A stretch of DNA of 64,000 bases from assembly GCA_022695795.1 (NCBI GenBank), contig MU404056.1, positions 806,001-870,000 of the forward strand, in the 5' to 3' direction. The notes below the pieces were generated by a model. That model worked only from the letters and a program-made list of their open reading frames with translations, ran no database searches and was not told where the DNA came from. Position 1 is the first letter of the stretch. Every line of letters begins with the position of its first letter. The stretch is from Biscogniauxia marginata. Its lineage: Eukaryota; Ascomycota; Sordariomycetes; Xylariales; Xylariaceae. Of the stretch, positions 32,020 through 43,670 are shown in pieces. A program made the position numbers and the translations under genes.

Positions 32020-34791
32020 AACCTTGCGCATTAAAACTTCAATTTTTTCTCGAGGGCCCTTTTATAGCTTATATTTGTTTTTCTGTTAATTCGAAATCTT
32101 TTAAAGTTTTAAATTATCTTTAAATAAAGGGTATAATCCTCAAATTTGCTTGTTAAAAGTAACTTAATATCTTTTTATAGGTTTATATAGATTTTTAAAA
32201 ACTTTCCTTTTTTTTTAAAATATGTCTTAATAATTCGTTTATAACCTAGTTTAGTTATACGTATTTTTACTTGTTATTTTATTAAGTGCTTTTTTACGAA
32301 GCCGAATAGATTAATGTTATACTTAACTCGTTTTTCGAGCTATTATGGAATATATAGTTCCTTTTATAATTCTTATAATTCTTCCTCGATTTCGTCTTTT
32401 TCGAAGCCCGCTCCAAGCAAATTATGTATATCGCACGATACTAAGGTGTAATATATATAACCCTTGGTAATTGCTTCGCGGCTTCTTTCGGAGCTTAAGT
32501 GAAGATAACATACTTTAAAATAATATAACCATCATAAGACGTTATCGTAAATATATTTATTTTCTTTCGTGTTATTACTTTCTAGTTTTTAAGAATAATA
32601 ACTAGTTTTATCTTTAAAACTTCTATGTATTTAACAAGCGTTATTAATATAAAAGCTTTAATGTAACGATATATATTCCTTTTTTAGTTGTTTTTTTATT
32701 TTTAGTTTTGTTTTAAGTTTTTTATTTAATGACTTATTAAGTTAACTAATGTTATTTAAGCTTTAATAAATATCGCAGTTATTATTTATATAAAACCTCC
32801 GATTTAAGTTATTATGTTGGCTTTTTCCTTAGTGGGTTTCGTATTTGTTATTATAATAGTGGCTTTAATGTAGCTTATTATGGTTTAACTTAATTCCTAA
32901 GTCGTATCCTAGTTTGTAGGTATCGTACTTATACGGTAGTTCGCTTTTATTATATCTTTGTTTGGCTTGTTTCGACGTGAGGTACTCTAGGTATAAGTAG
33001 TTATGTTTTAAATAGTCTTTATAATTAACTTAATAATATTTATAGCTTCCTTTTATAGAGACCTTCTCGTTTTTCTTTATTTTAATAATAGTAATAATAA
33101 ACACTTAATTTACTTCTTTGTTATTTTCGAAATGAATTCTTGTTTTAAAGGTTCTTTTCTCGGGTTAAGAAATCCTTTTTGTTTTTGGTTTTTGTTTCTT
33201 AGAACTTCGACATTCGTTTTTATAATGTCCTTTCTTTCTATAATTAAAACACTTAATAGTCGATTTGTCTTGTTTCTTTTGCTCTTTTTAAGTAGCGTTA
33301 ATTTTAATAGGGTTTAACTTAGTTTTAATGCCTTTCTTTGTTTCAGTACCACTTTTGTGATTTCCTCCTTTTTACTGCTCGCCGTTCCTTCGTTATATCG
33401 TTTTTTTCTTTTTAAGGTATCGTTTAAAGTTTTCGTTATTAATGGTAATTGTTATTATAACGTAGTTATTAAACTTTCTTGGGTTCCTTTCTTTATATAG
33501 GCTTATTTTATATAGCTTATTTTTTATATGGTTTTTTAGTCTTTAATAAAACAAGTAATATAAGCTCTTAATAAGTAGTTATAACTAGCTTACGAGTTTA
33601 TTAAACTTAATAACGTAATTTAAAGCCTTTTTGTTTTATTATAGTTTATAAAGTCAAGCTTCGGCTTGTTACTTAAGAATTAAGTTGCCGAATATAGACT
33701 TAAGTTGTTTTTCAAACTCTTTATAATCTTTGAAAACCTTTTTTATGTCTCTTTAAACGTTTAATCCGTTTTCCAAATGATTTTTTAATACTAGTTAAAA
33801 CCAGGTTAAAGCAGTTTTAATAAGGAGCTAAGATACCGTGAAAACCTTTTATTCTTTAGTGGTAATTATTCCGTGATAGAACCATAAATAAGTTCCGGCC
33901 TAAATTAGAAATCCTTTTAAATCGCTCGATCCATTATATTTACTAAGTGTAATTAGTTTAAAACCCTTTATATCGGGAGTCGTTATATTATCTTTGTCGT
34001 TTAAGTTATTAAGGTCGCTATCGTTTAAAGGTAATTTCGGTTACTTGTTTCTAGGAAGTAAAGGTTATTTTACTTATTTGTTTTCTTTTTTAGGTGTTTC
34101 TTCCTTTTTCTTTTTTTCTTTTTTAAATGATTCTTCTTATTAAGCTTTTAAGGTGTCCTCTTAAAACTCTTTTTTAATTACAATTATAATTAATTCTTAT
34201 ATTAGTTTTTTTAAACCTTTTTATTATATCGTAAAAGAATTTAAAGTTTTCGTTTAAAAGCTTATTAATTATTATTTTTTTACTTGTTTCTTTTTTTGTT
34301 ACTCTTTAATCTTAAGAGGCATGCTTATCTTGGGACTTATTCGACCGAGAGTCCCTTCTTTTAAACCAATGTTAAGCACTAATTAAGGAGCTATTAAAAT
34401 ATAACGAACCTCCCTTTATATTCCTAGTTAATTGACTTTACAAGTGAGTACGTACTAGGTTTTCTTAATTTAAAGGTAATAATGAATTAAGATTAGTTTA
34501 AATAATTCACAATGTTTTATTTATTAAAGAGATTTTAAGGTACTCTTATTATAATGTTAAAAAGTAACTATAGTTTTAGATTAATAGCTAAAAAACGAGA
34601 GACTAATTACATAGGAAATTCTAATCTACTTATACTTTTTCTTTTTTTCACACAAAATAATTAAATTGGTGAATCGCTCGTTACCCACTCACGATTCATC
34701 GAATCACCTTGAATCGGTGAGTCGCTCGTTACTTATTCTCGATTCACCGAATCACCTTTGCTCACGTGACCTGCACGTGAGATCCGTAACA
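32020..34791 (-). mobile_element. 5' end of a chromovirus, minus strand (LTR-gag)
   Basis: The 5' LTR (34400-34791) is followed, on the minus strand, by the same primer-binding region, Gag start (MPLK, ATG complement at 34320-34322), gag core, zinc knuckle (about 33205-33270) and part of the Cys-rich segment. It ends at 32020, where the LTR of the neighbouring fragment begins. It marks the left edge of the gene island. The open stretch at 33132-33317 on the plus strand is only a shadow of this gag. Confidence 0.85.
34400..34791 (-). repeat. 5' LTR with a different U3 (392 bp)
   Basis: Starts TATAACGAACC (RIP form of TGTAACGAACC); its end ATCCGTAACA is diverged from GGTTCGTAACA. The R-U5 part matches the family. 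The U3 part is unrelated in sequence but again consists of two tandem ~45-bp units (GAATCGGTGAGTCGCTCG type, each with an inverted GGTGATTCG/CGAATCACC) followed by CTCACGTGACCTGCACGTGAG. The U3 is little RIP-mutated compared with the rest. Confidence 0.85.
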
Positions 34792-35118
34792 ACGTTACCC
34801 TCTTAAATACACCTATACACGTGATATCGGCTATAGCCAATATATCTCATAAACCCCTGACACAGACAGCTGAGCCTGAAAGCTGGGTTGGGTTTATACT
34901 AGCGACCTTGTCACCAAATGAGCAAACCCAAGTTTGAGAAAAAGAACACCGATCCCCCAACAGTGAGTGGTGTATCGATGAGGAGTTGAATGGCCATGAT
35001 GCTATCAGGAGACAAGACACCAAGCCATCCTCCCACGATGTTCAGAGAAAGATCATACTACCAGTGAACTGAAACACAACTGACTGAAAAGGGATGTTTC
35101 GCGGTGCTGCTTTCAAGT
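34792..35118. other. intergenic start of the gene island
   Basis: Composition switches from AT-rich to near-balanced within a few tens of bases after the LTR. No gene is seen; the sequence may be the 3' flank of the broken minus-strand gene that follows. Confidence 0.5.
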
Positions 35119-35697
35119 CTACGCCCGAGGAAATACATGACTAGGCAAAGCCGGCTTGTACGTCTTGATACTGCCGTCTTCCGTCTGGAACTCGACGGGC
35201 TCGAATGTGCTCTTATCGGTATTCCACTCGGTCTTCAACCATAACGTGACGCAGGTAGTTAACATGAGGACGCTGAAAAGGAGTGTGAGAGACGCGGCTA
35301 CTTCTAGATAGTACGGTATCAGGGGCTAATGTAAGCAGCGACGGAGGAAGTCATTGAGCATGAAGGAGACAGAGCCGATTACGAACAAGGGCGAAACTAC
35401 CCAGTTCGCATCTCGATATGGCCAGATGGTGAACATGCACCGGACTTGATCCTTCATCGCGGGGGCCTCTGGCGTCGGTTCGATTGTGGCGATGGACTCA
35501 GTACTCGCTGACTTCCTGATTTTCAGGCAGTACTTGATGTAAACGACCTAGTTGACAGGCACAGGCGTCTTCCTGTCGCGAAGAGCCTCAACATCAACAG
35601 CTATCGTATGCTGCCTCGCATTTCGTAGGTCTCGCGGAGGAAGCCTGAGTGGGCCATTCAAGCCGTATAGGCTCTCAGGAATGCTGAGGCGCTCGTC
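35119..35697 (-). pseudogene. broken fungal integral membrane protein gene
   Basis: One minus-strand frame runs 192 codons to a natural-looking stop (TAG 35119-35121). Its only defects are two in-frame TAG codons, in VN-stop-VVYIKY (Trp expected) and CLH-stop-PLIPYY (Gln expected). It encodes two hydrophobic segments, NWVVSPLFVIGSVSFMLNDF and YYLEVAASLTLLFSVLMLTT, separated by a short polar loop. A polar tail follows (TEWNTDKSTFEPVEFQTEDG). The FTIWPYRDANW...PLFVIGS order resembles small fungal integral membrane proteins with F-x-x-W-P-x-R-D-x-N-W before a G-S-x-x-x-x-x-N segment; this is recognised from memory. The upstream part beyond 35697 is out of frame or in another exon. The defects match G-to-A/C-to-T change, so mild RIP leakage from the adjacent repeats is possible. 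Confidence 0.65.
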
Positions 35698-37091
35698 GTG
35701 AGTTCACCGGGTTGGAGTTATTAGATATTGCAAAGGGTCGAAAGAGGAAAGGAAAAAGTAACAGGGGTACTAATTATTCCCAAAGCCAAACATCGGGCCG
35801 GCCGCAGAAAGAAAAAGAATTGTATATAATTTCTAGCAGAGAGAAGTTTAGATTAATGATTATTTGTCCTTTATAGATGTTGTCGTATACGAAACGACGA
35901 ACTGCACGAGAGGTCAACGTTCGAGCGAACGAATATTGCTCTTTTACTTAAATGCCATGATCTTCAAAGTCGGTCGCCAGCACGTTGTCGTGTCCTTTAA
36001 ACGGACCGCCACTCTATACGATGAAGAGTAAAATAGTCCATACGTGATTGCCAGATGATCACCACAAGATTTGCAATTGGTGACCCGGACACGGCAGTAA
36101 AATTTTCATTGCATTGTCTTTGTAAGTACCCGAGGGGAAGTGTTTCGTTGTTAGTATTCTACGAGATGATATGGAAACGCAGAAGGGAAGATAGAGCGAA
36201 ACTACATTACAGAACTAGTCTCACCATCTGACACTGCCCCGAAGTACGGTGGTCCGTACTCTCCCCCTGATGACAAAGATCAGATATTTAAACTTTCTGA
36301 TGGCGGCGGCATGCACCGAGTTGGTGAAGTTTCTTTGGCTGAGTCAGCTTACAATTCTTAGGCTATGCTGGCCCTTAAAAATGATTCCAATTGGGCTTAC
36401 ATGAGTATATCCATGAATGTCGAACTTACCTCTTGGCTACCTATAAGGGTAAAGCGGCTTCACGGGGACTTTCTATAGTCCTCCCCCCACTTGGATAATC
36501 GGGACGAGTCAGCTAAACAATGATTGTCAACCCCCCGTTTTGTTTTAGATCTGTGGCTTGGCAGCCTAATCCGGCGTGAGGAATTGAGGCCAGGACGTAT
36601 TCTTCAATGCTAGAGACAGCTAGCTACATACCTATTGTCTGTAAATCGGTCCAAAGGAAACTTGCGTGCGAGATGCTCTCTCGATAATGTTGTCCTTGAG
36701 AACTGGGAAAAGCCGTAAATTAGCCGTTAGAGTCGCATACAATGGATAAGAGCGCCCATTGACTAATTCTGCTCTTAAATGGCGCACCCTAGGATGAAGT
36801 GGATGTAGGCGGCTACCCCAGATGCACGGCTTTCATCTTGGCTACCGCTTTAGTCCTAAGTATTGCTGCTGCATACCGGTTTCTTGACTGAATCATAACT
36901 ACGCCCGAGCTCACTTTTGACTTGATCTCAGTATAAGTTCTCGCCGTATTTCTATTTGGGAACTTCATCGTAAACATCATGACACGATCTCTGCCTTCGC
37001 AACTTGTCGCATCCGTCCCAGAACAGTCTGGTTTCTGGGAGATTCTTCGCCGTCGATTTGTAGTTCGCTAGTAGATATTCGCTTCGCGAAG
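35698..37091. other. intergenic region upstream of the MFS gene
   Basis: Mixed composition with no convincing coding frame. It holds an inverted repeat (separate entry) and probably the promoter of the transporter at 37092 and the start region of the broken minus-strand gene. Confidence 0.55.
36243..36260. promoter_or_regulatory. perfect inverted repeat AGTACGG-N4-CCGTACT
   Basis: Seven-base arms are separated by TGGT, giving CGG-N4-CCG at the centre. Everted or inverted CGG triplets are the usual half-sites of dimeric Zn2Cys6 regulators. It lies about 830 bp upstream of the transporter start and is the only such perfect site I noticed there. Operator function is an inference. Confidence 0.4.
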
Positions 37092-39067
37092 ATGGGCAAC
37101 GATAGAGAGTCGTCAGCATGTACTACTGCAGAGCAGTCCTCTGATAGCGAAGTATTACCACCGGTCGTGCTGCTAAACAATAATTTTGCCGATGTCGAGA
37201 AATTGGGAAGGCGTCGACCTGAAATATTTCGTAACGGCTGGGTCGAAGTAGGGTTTTGCGTCTCTGTTCTTGGATCGATGATGTTGTCTGAGTTCCTCAT
37301 CAGTGGTTTCAATGGTGAGTAATTCCAAGAAGTCATATTTTGTCTTCAGCCCTTGCACCTAAGTCTTGACTTTCACTTCACGTTCATACAGGGGTAACTT
37401 GACTCTCGGGCATGTTAGAAAAGTGCCCGTGAAATCTCAACTTCGTAAATACGGAGCACCTGCTGACACTGGGTGCTACAGTATTGCTTCCAGTGCTTAT
37501 CGAGGACACGGGCATTGATCCAAACCAGAAGACCTGGCCAGCTTCTGTCTTCTCCCTTGTGACCGGCTCTCTCTTACTTCCCTTTGGTCGGCTCATCGAT
37601 ATATATGGCAGCTTTCCGATCTATCTGGGAGGATTATCATGGTTGATGATCTGGTCGCTTGTTGGTGGCTTCAGCCGTAGCTTGCCCATGATCCTAGCCA
37701 CCCGGGCTCTCCAAGGAGTGGGAGCAGCAGCCTTTTTGCCTGCCGGAACGACGCTGCTAGGCACCACCTACCGCCCTGGGCCGCGGAAAAACACCGTTTT
37801 CAGCTTATACGGAGGATGTGCGCCGTTTGGGTTCTACTGTGGCATCCTTATCGCAGGCCTCTGCGGGCAGTTCCTCTACTGGGGGTGGTTTTTCTGGATC
37901 GCGACCATGCTACTATTCGCATTGTGTACACTCACGTTCTTTTGCGTCCCACGCGAGTGGAAGTACGGAGACCTGTCATCTATGGACTGGTTAGGCTCTG
38001 TGACGAGCTTATCTAGTCTCAGTTTGATCACGTATGCTATTACCGACGCGTCGCATGTTGATGGCGAATGGGCATCGCCAAAGATATTTGTCACATTTAT
38101 ACTAGGAATTCTCATGCTTGGTGGGTTTATCTACATTGAGGGATGGGTTGCCAAAACCCCTCTCTTACCTTTCAGCCTTTTTGCTATCAAGTATACGAAA
38201 CCCCTTTTCCTCACGCTATTTTTCGCATACGGCAGTTTTGGAATATATCTCTTCTACGCAAGCTTCTAGTGAGTCAAGTCTTTAGTTGCGTTGCAATCTA
38301 AAGGCATCGAGAAACTTGCTAACTAGTCTCGACCAGTATCGAATCTATTCTTCAAGTTCCACCACTTCTCGCCGCAGTTTGGTTTACTCCTATGGCTATT
38401 GGTGGAATGATAATCGCCCTTGTAGGCGGCGCTGTACTTCATCGGATACCAGGCACTGTACTCCTCACATTATCCGGAGCAGGCTTTGTAGTCTGCTCTT
38501 TCTTATTTGCACTCATTCCCGGGAACCCCAACTACTGGGCTTGGATTTTTCCAGCAATGGCCTGTATCACTTTAGGCGTCGATATCAGTTTTAATGTCAG
38601 CGGAATCTTCAGTAAGTTGTTTAGAAATTTATTCGTTCCCTTCACGGCTTGCCCAGATGTCAGACTTATCTATGATAGCGTATCCTATAATTTTTGGTAC
38701 TCAAACTATACTTCGCTACGCATAAATGTGTCAAGGATATTAATTACTAACTCTCTATGTTTTAGTCACGACGAACTTTCCTCAACACCAACAAGGCCTA
38801 GCGGGCGCGTGTATCAATGGTTTAGTATTTTTGGGTATGAGCTTTTTCCTCGGTTGGGCCGACTTCGCGGTCGGCAGTAGATCTCATGACGGAGAAGGCG
38901 AAAGCTTCAAGGTCGCCTTCTGGTTTGCCGCAGCATGCGGTTGCGTAGTAATGTTGCTTGTCTTGGCATTCATCAGGATAGGTAGGGCGAAAAGCGACTT
39001 GACGGTGGACGAGAAACACCAGAATCAGGAACCCAGTTATCGAAATCAAACTGGGATAACTAATTAA
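37092..39067 (+). CDS. MFS drug/proton antiporter (DHA2-like), 528 aa, four exons
   Basis: The gene encodes an efflux-type major facilitator in the plasma or vacuolar membrane. Exons 37092-37314, 37482-38268, 38337-38611 and 38766-39067 join into an unbroken 528-codon frame. Introns are 167, 68 and 154 bp; donors are GTGAGT, GTGAGT, GTAAGT and acceptors TACAG, CCAG, TTAG. Joining restores ISGFN-V-LLPVLIED, YASF-Y-IESIL and SGIF-I-TTNFPQHQQG. A polar N-terminus (~45 aa) precedes the first membrane segment. The TWPASVFSLVTGSLLLPFGR motif with GRLIDIYG (around residues 110-117) corresponds to MFS motif A, and GGCAPFGFYCGI resembles the antiporter motif C. ALQGVGAAAFLPAG and YRPGPRKN are typical of the fungal AZR1/FNX-like group with up to 14 segments. 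No defects are seen, although RIP-ruined DNA begins 2.3 kb away. The substrate is unknown. A decayed regulator lies downstream. Confidence 0.88.
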
Positions 39068-40057
39068 AACACGACGATTAGAGAAACTCTTGACTTTTCC
39101 TTTACATAAACTAGACAATTTCGATATTCAAGCTTTGCCGCAAGACAGATAGGAGGCGAAGGCACCGAGCAGGACTAGGGTGTTAGTTATAGGCTCCCAA
39201 CTTATTAGTTAGTACGTTAATACTTCATAATCGATAATAATGATGAAATTGTTTACGCCCGGAGGATGGAAACTATCTACCTATAGGCATTGCTCACCGT
39301 ACCTGAGCGCGCAGCAGTGGCGCATAGAACAATACTTCGTAATCGAAACAACATGATAAGCTGATACAGCAAGAAATCAGTTTTGATTCACTCAAGGATA
39401 ATTGGTGGCTAACAACTTATAGTTATGACACGATGGTGACTTGTCACATAGAAAGATATTTTTATTCCGTTGAATTTAGGCACAATTATCTTAGTGTAGT
39501 TGCCAAAAAGCGGCGACGCTAATTGTGCTGTGAGCAATTAGGGCCTACATACTACGCGACACTTGGCGACACGGACATCTTATATTCAAGAACTAAAATA
39601 ACGATCTAGCTGAGATTCGCGACTGAGCTGTTGGTAAAACAAGCTGGTAAGTGGGCTGTATCTGCCGACGGGGACAATCGGGGGTAGTATTCCGTAATGC
39701 CGTTTACATTTGACGAAATGTTGCATTAGTACCTAACCTAGGTTATTCCACCATACATATCCGTAACTTAGTATAAAGTAACGACTATAGTGATTTTATA
39801 AGCCGAGTGCAGTAAACGTGTCGGTAGTAAAAGCTTTCAAAAAAAAAAAAAAGGGCTAGTAATATATCAATCGAGCTCAAATTATAGTATATGTTAGCTA
39901 GGACTGTCGAACGTGGGGACATATCCGTACGATGGTGTCCAACCAAAGGGGTATATATTCATTGGTACCCCCCAGTTTCATGGCATTTTACGAAACAACT
40001 TAATCGACCTCTTCTTATGACATAATGCTATTCCCGAATTACGTCGCTGGACAGTAG
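39068..40057. other. intergenic region between the MFS gene and the regulator relic
   Basis: No coding frame supported. It contains a run of about 14 A at 39838-39851 and CGG/CCG-containing words at 39665-39700 (CGACGGGGACAATCGGGGG). A retained poly-A could hint at an old retroposed insert, but no target duplication is visible. Confidence 0.5.
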
Positions 40058-41400
40058 AGATGCCGGATTTGCCGCAAGAAACGAGTCGGATGCAATGACT
40101 GTCTACTAATTTGCTTCAAATGGAAAAAGACCGGCTGCCAATGTCTTGGATACAGCAAGAATCGGCCATTAGTGTGGACCGGATTTTCAAGTAGGGCGAA
40201 ATTGGCTAGTTGGGTCTTCGAGAATACAGCTCCAACATCATCATCCGCGATCGTCTAGCCGGCCTCACCCGGGCAACTGTTGATGAGGACTATAACGGGC
40301 TCTGCCTTCGAAAATTTAGGTAGCTAGTTTAGTCAATATATCTCTTACTGCATGCAATAGTGCAGTGCAACCCTGGTTATAACTCGCTTGTTCTAACTGC
40401 TAATTATTATCTTAGATATTCATCGCTGTTGTATCGAATGCGCTCTATATGGAGAGGATTCCCAGGGTCGTTTCAAGCACTTTATGGTCTTGCCGCCCAA
40501 TAACCTAGTCTTGGTTCACACCATAATCGCTTTCTCTGCCGACCATCAAGTACGAGCAGTGCCGTCTACTCCTAGTGCCTCGTCACTATTGGCAATATTA
40601 GGCCTCTTTTCGGTACAGATATGGCTAGTTTACATATTACTAGCTTGAAGAGCCATAATTAGCTTCAACTTAACGGCTAGATGCCTTGGCTCAATTAGCA
40701 TTGGGGCTGAGTGGTCTCAGAGAAGCCGTCGCGAGTGCCGATTGTTCGGATGCCATAATGGCTGCTGTCTTCTTGTTGACGTGGATTGATGTGATGGATT
40801 TCAGAAGGGAGACTTGGAGGTTTCACCTGGATGGGCTCAAGGTCCTAATATCATACAGAGGGCTCTTCTTCACTAGGGTTAATCTCGGGATTACGTAATT
40901 CGTATTTTCAGAGATGGTTTGAGGAACTTTATGTAGTATAAGTAAACATGAGTCCTTCCTAAATTTGACATTGCTGACATGTTAAAAGGCTATCAGTATT
41001 CAGTGCAACATTGATGCTAGGAATTTGTACCTACTCGATGTTATACCATGCTCTGAACTAAGAGAAGTACTCTGCAAGGCAAAGTCCCACATTTGGAACG
41101 GTGTCCCGGCCGAAATTGTGTACATTTTATACACTTCCAATACTGTCATGCGGGACTTCAAATCTGCCACCCCAAGATATTCTCAACTGTTTGATTATTT
41201 GCGAAATTTTGATTGTATGGGCTAAGCGAATAACTTACCGCAAGCGTCTTCGAAGGAATCGTCTGGCCAGCCTTCGTTCGGGCGCCGAGACCAAGAGGGC
41301 TGAAGAACATCAATCTCCGACTAACGTATTTGAACATTCAATCAGATTGGTACATTATTCGGTCTTTTATATGGCATTCACCCACCTAGAAATGATATGA
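40058..41400 (+). pseudogene. decayed Zn2Cys6 transcription factor (Fungal_trans_2-like)
   Basis: The frame around 40070-40250 reads CRKKRVGCNDCLL, then ICFKWKKTGCQCLGY and RPLVWTGFSSRAKLA. This is the start and end of a binuclear cluster followed by the usual GY-x(4)-RPLxW...ASRGKLA linker. The middle of the cluster (Cys 3 and its basic loop) is missing and Cys 5 reads Trp, so the cluster cannot form. After a stop (TAG near 40256), 40686-40898 reads LAQLALGLSGLREAVASADC and CSDAIMAAVFLLTWIDVMD...WRFHLDGLKVLI. That is the start of a fungal-specific TF domain: helix pair, then WRxHLxGAxxLI. A later piece, 41025-41225, reads LREVLCKAKSHIWNGVPAEIV. Frames change and at least three stops intervene. 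It was probably the local regulator of the adjacent transporter; that link is inferred from position only. Confidence 0.72.
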
Positions 41401-43009
41401 TCTCGTTCATTCCACCGGGCCGATCCTGGGTACGAGACACATGGGAACTCAAAGAAGAACTTACTCATTTGAAGGACTGAGTCACTTGGATTTCAATCAA
41501 GTTGAGCCTGAGACGGGAGAATATGATCTACTATATTGATCTTAACAAATGCACCAGTATAATCGGTACCAGAACCTTGACTACCTAATAGCTTTCACCA
41601 ACCCGACAATTCTTGGAATATTTCGTGAAGGGTGGTTGCATAATTATGGTGTAGTTATGCCCAGCCCCACATGATGTTCTTGATATTTGCCAAGGGCCTG
41701 AAGGGGCAAACTCAAGGCTAGCGGTGCTAGGCGACGATATCCACAGTAAATAGGGGATATAAGAGTCGTGCACGCCTATTATTGATCTAACAATGACCCC
41801 TTATACGTCCATCGCTCGGTCTGTTGTGCACCTATCCAGTCGCTCTAACAATATTCCTTTAGTAGAAACCACTTGCTTGACCGATGAATAAAATAGCGTT
41901 TATAGAAGCTATCATGACAGTCAAGTTTAAAGGATCCGAAATATACTACCGACTATTTCGTTACTAAGAGAAGTCTATATATACGTGACACCACTTTAGA
42001 TTAGTTCATATTTTGGTATTATATTACAAAAGAAAAAAAACCTTCCTCCAGTATAAACCTTCCCTAACATTGTGGATGTATATTGCGGACCTGATATGTA
42101 GTGGCATCAGACCTTAAGAAAAGGCTAGATGACACGAGAGAGTAGGTCTTGGTTCATATTGTGCTTGTAGCATTCTTCTGAGCCTGTAGTACGTTGTCTT
42201 ATGAGAGATTATTGGTGGAATTGTCGTGTATATATCCGTAGCCCAAATTGAGTTTCCAACTAGAGCGCCTCGGCACGAGAGATCACCAACTGCGTCGCCA
42301 AGAATTACTACGGCTCAGCCCCCAAACCAGAGGTCCCGGTGTATCCGAAAACGTCTTGTGAATTATCCACAAAGCAGTCAGAGGTTCAATGAGCAGAATT
42401 CAACAACACTCAGGGATAAACTCATCGTTCCCAATTTGCCGTTCACGTAAGTTCATGATGTACTGGTTTTGCCCCGGATATATGTATGTTTACTTAGCCA
42501 CAGCTCTGAACTACATATGACGACCTTCCTTCACCAATACATCTATACCGACACCTGTTCTCATAGGCATTCATCCCTAGAACCGTGATCCATCAATCCT
42601 ATCCGGGTCAAACTCCCATCCCTACGACGAGGCCCCAGCCTAAGTATCTCAACATTCTTCACAACATTCCCCTACTGCGGTGCATCGGATTAAGGATAAT
42701 GAATCCTCAGTTCACCCTGTTCCCGTATTGAAGCTTTGGACCTCTTATACGTAACTTAATATTTAATTTTATCTTAAATAAGGCACTCCTGCCACCGTTT
42801 ATTTAACTGGTAGACTTTACGGCTCATAAATAGTTCAGTGTCTCCATACGAGCTCAGCTACTGTATCCATGTTACTAGGCGTTAAAGATGGTCGTGTTTT
42901 GAAAATAGTGTGATCACTGCCATAAAGATTGCATATCATTTCCCCTGTACTGACCTAGACACTGATTTCAGACGTATATAGCAAGCTATGAGAAAAGTAA
43001 CGTGCGCTT
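41401..43009. other. gene-poor region, no supportable gene
   Basis: Near-balanced composition without a recognisable domain. The open stretches at 41585-41773 (minus) and 42226-42450 (plus; Arg/Pro/Thr-rich) have no family resemblance. They may be decayed coding relics, perhaps the 3' part of the regulator. A brief AT-rich patch lies at 42740-42785. Confidence 0.45.
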
Positions 43010-43670
43010 CGATTTCGTCTAAGCCAGAAATATTGCTCTCATGGAGAAGTTAAAAGTTATCATCCCAAGGAAGTAAAGCTCCAATAGAGACAATAGTGGA
43101 GCGAAACTTTTGAAAGATGGGGTTGAACTTTCCTAGAGAGCCACCCCCAAAATCTGGTATCTTAATAAGGACATAGGAGCTTAATAATGGTAGTTAATCG
43201 GAAAGTAATTGGTTGTACGTCAAGCACTAGATGATTGTGATCAAGTTGGTGAAGATGAACACAACGGATTGGATAAGACAAAAATTATTAGTCGTAAGAG
43301 GCTTCTTCCAGATTCCCGGAGCGGTCACGGCATATTTATACCCCACTCTCGTTGCAGCATAATCTAGGCCACATAGAACCCCAACCCAGAGGCTACTAAC
43401 TCTTCAATCGTCAACAACTGCTGATACTCAAAATCCTGAATCACATATTTAGAGCCCAACCAATTAAAATTTGTGAAAATTGACGATCCAATAATGGATG
43501 CTATGGAACAGTCAGTAATCAACAATCGAAACAGGAAGTACTGTCGCGGTCTCATAATCATAATCCTTGGGTCATTACTCAGCGCCCTTGCAGCCTCGCA
43601 GAGATCGACACGAGAGCACCATATCATAAAATTTCTTAGCAAATGTTCCATATACCCGGCCGATTTCTAG
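43010..43670 (-). pseudogene. possible unidentified coding relic
   Basis: On the minus strand 43364-43651 is open for 95 codons: CEAARALSNDPRIMIMRPRQ, a hydrophobic helix YFLFRLLITDCSIASIIG, then LLTIEELVASGLGF. Further on, 43010-43160 shows another plausible piece, GGGSLGKFNPIFQKF. A canonical-looking CTTATTAAG acceptor lies between them. The layout is reminiscent of the middle homology region of fungal regulators, but I cannot assign it. The shadow frame on the opposite strand (43473-43670) is less convincing. Confidence 0.25.

Noticed and set aside
33132..33317. Plus-strand open frame
   Set aside because: Antisense shadow of the gag zinc-knuckle region of the 32020-34791 fragment.
36977..37358. 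Minus-strand open frames opposite the first MFS exon
   Set aside because: They lie antisense to a spliced, domain-supported exon and show no features of their own.
39838..39851. Poly-A run as the tail of a retroposed gene
   Set aside because: No coding relic upstream in the right orientation and no target duplication.
41585..41773. 62-codon minus-strand open frame
   Set aside because: No recognisable motif and no conserved context; left within the gene-poor interval.
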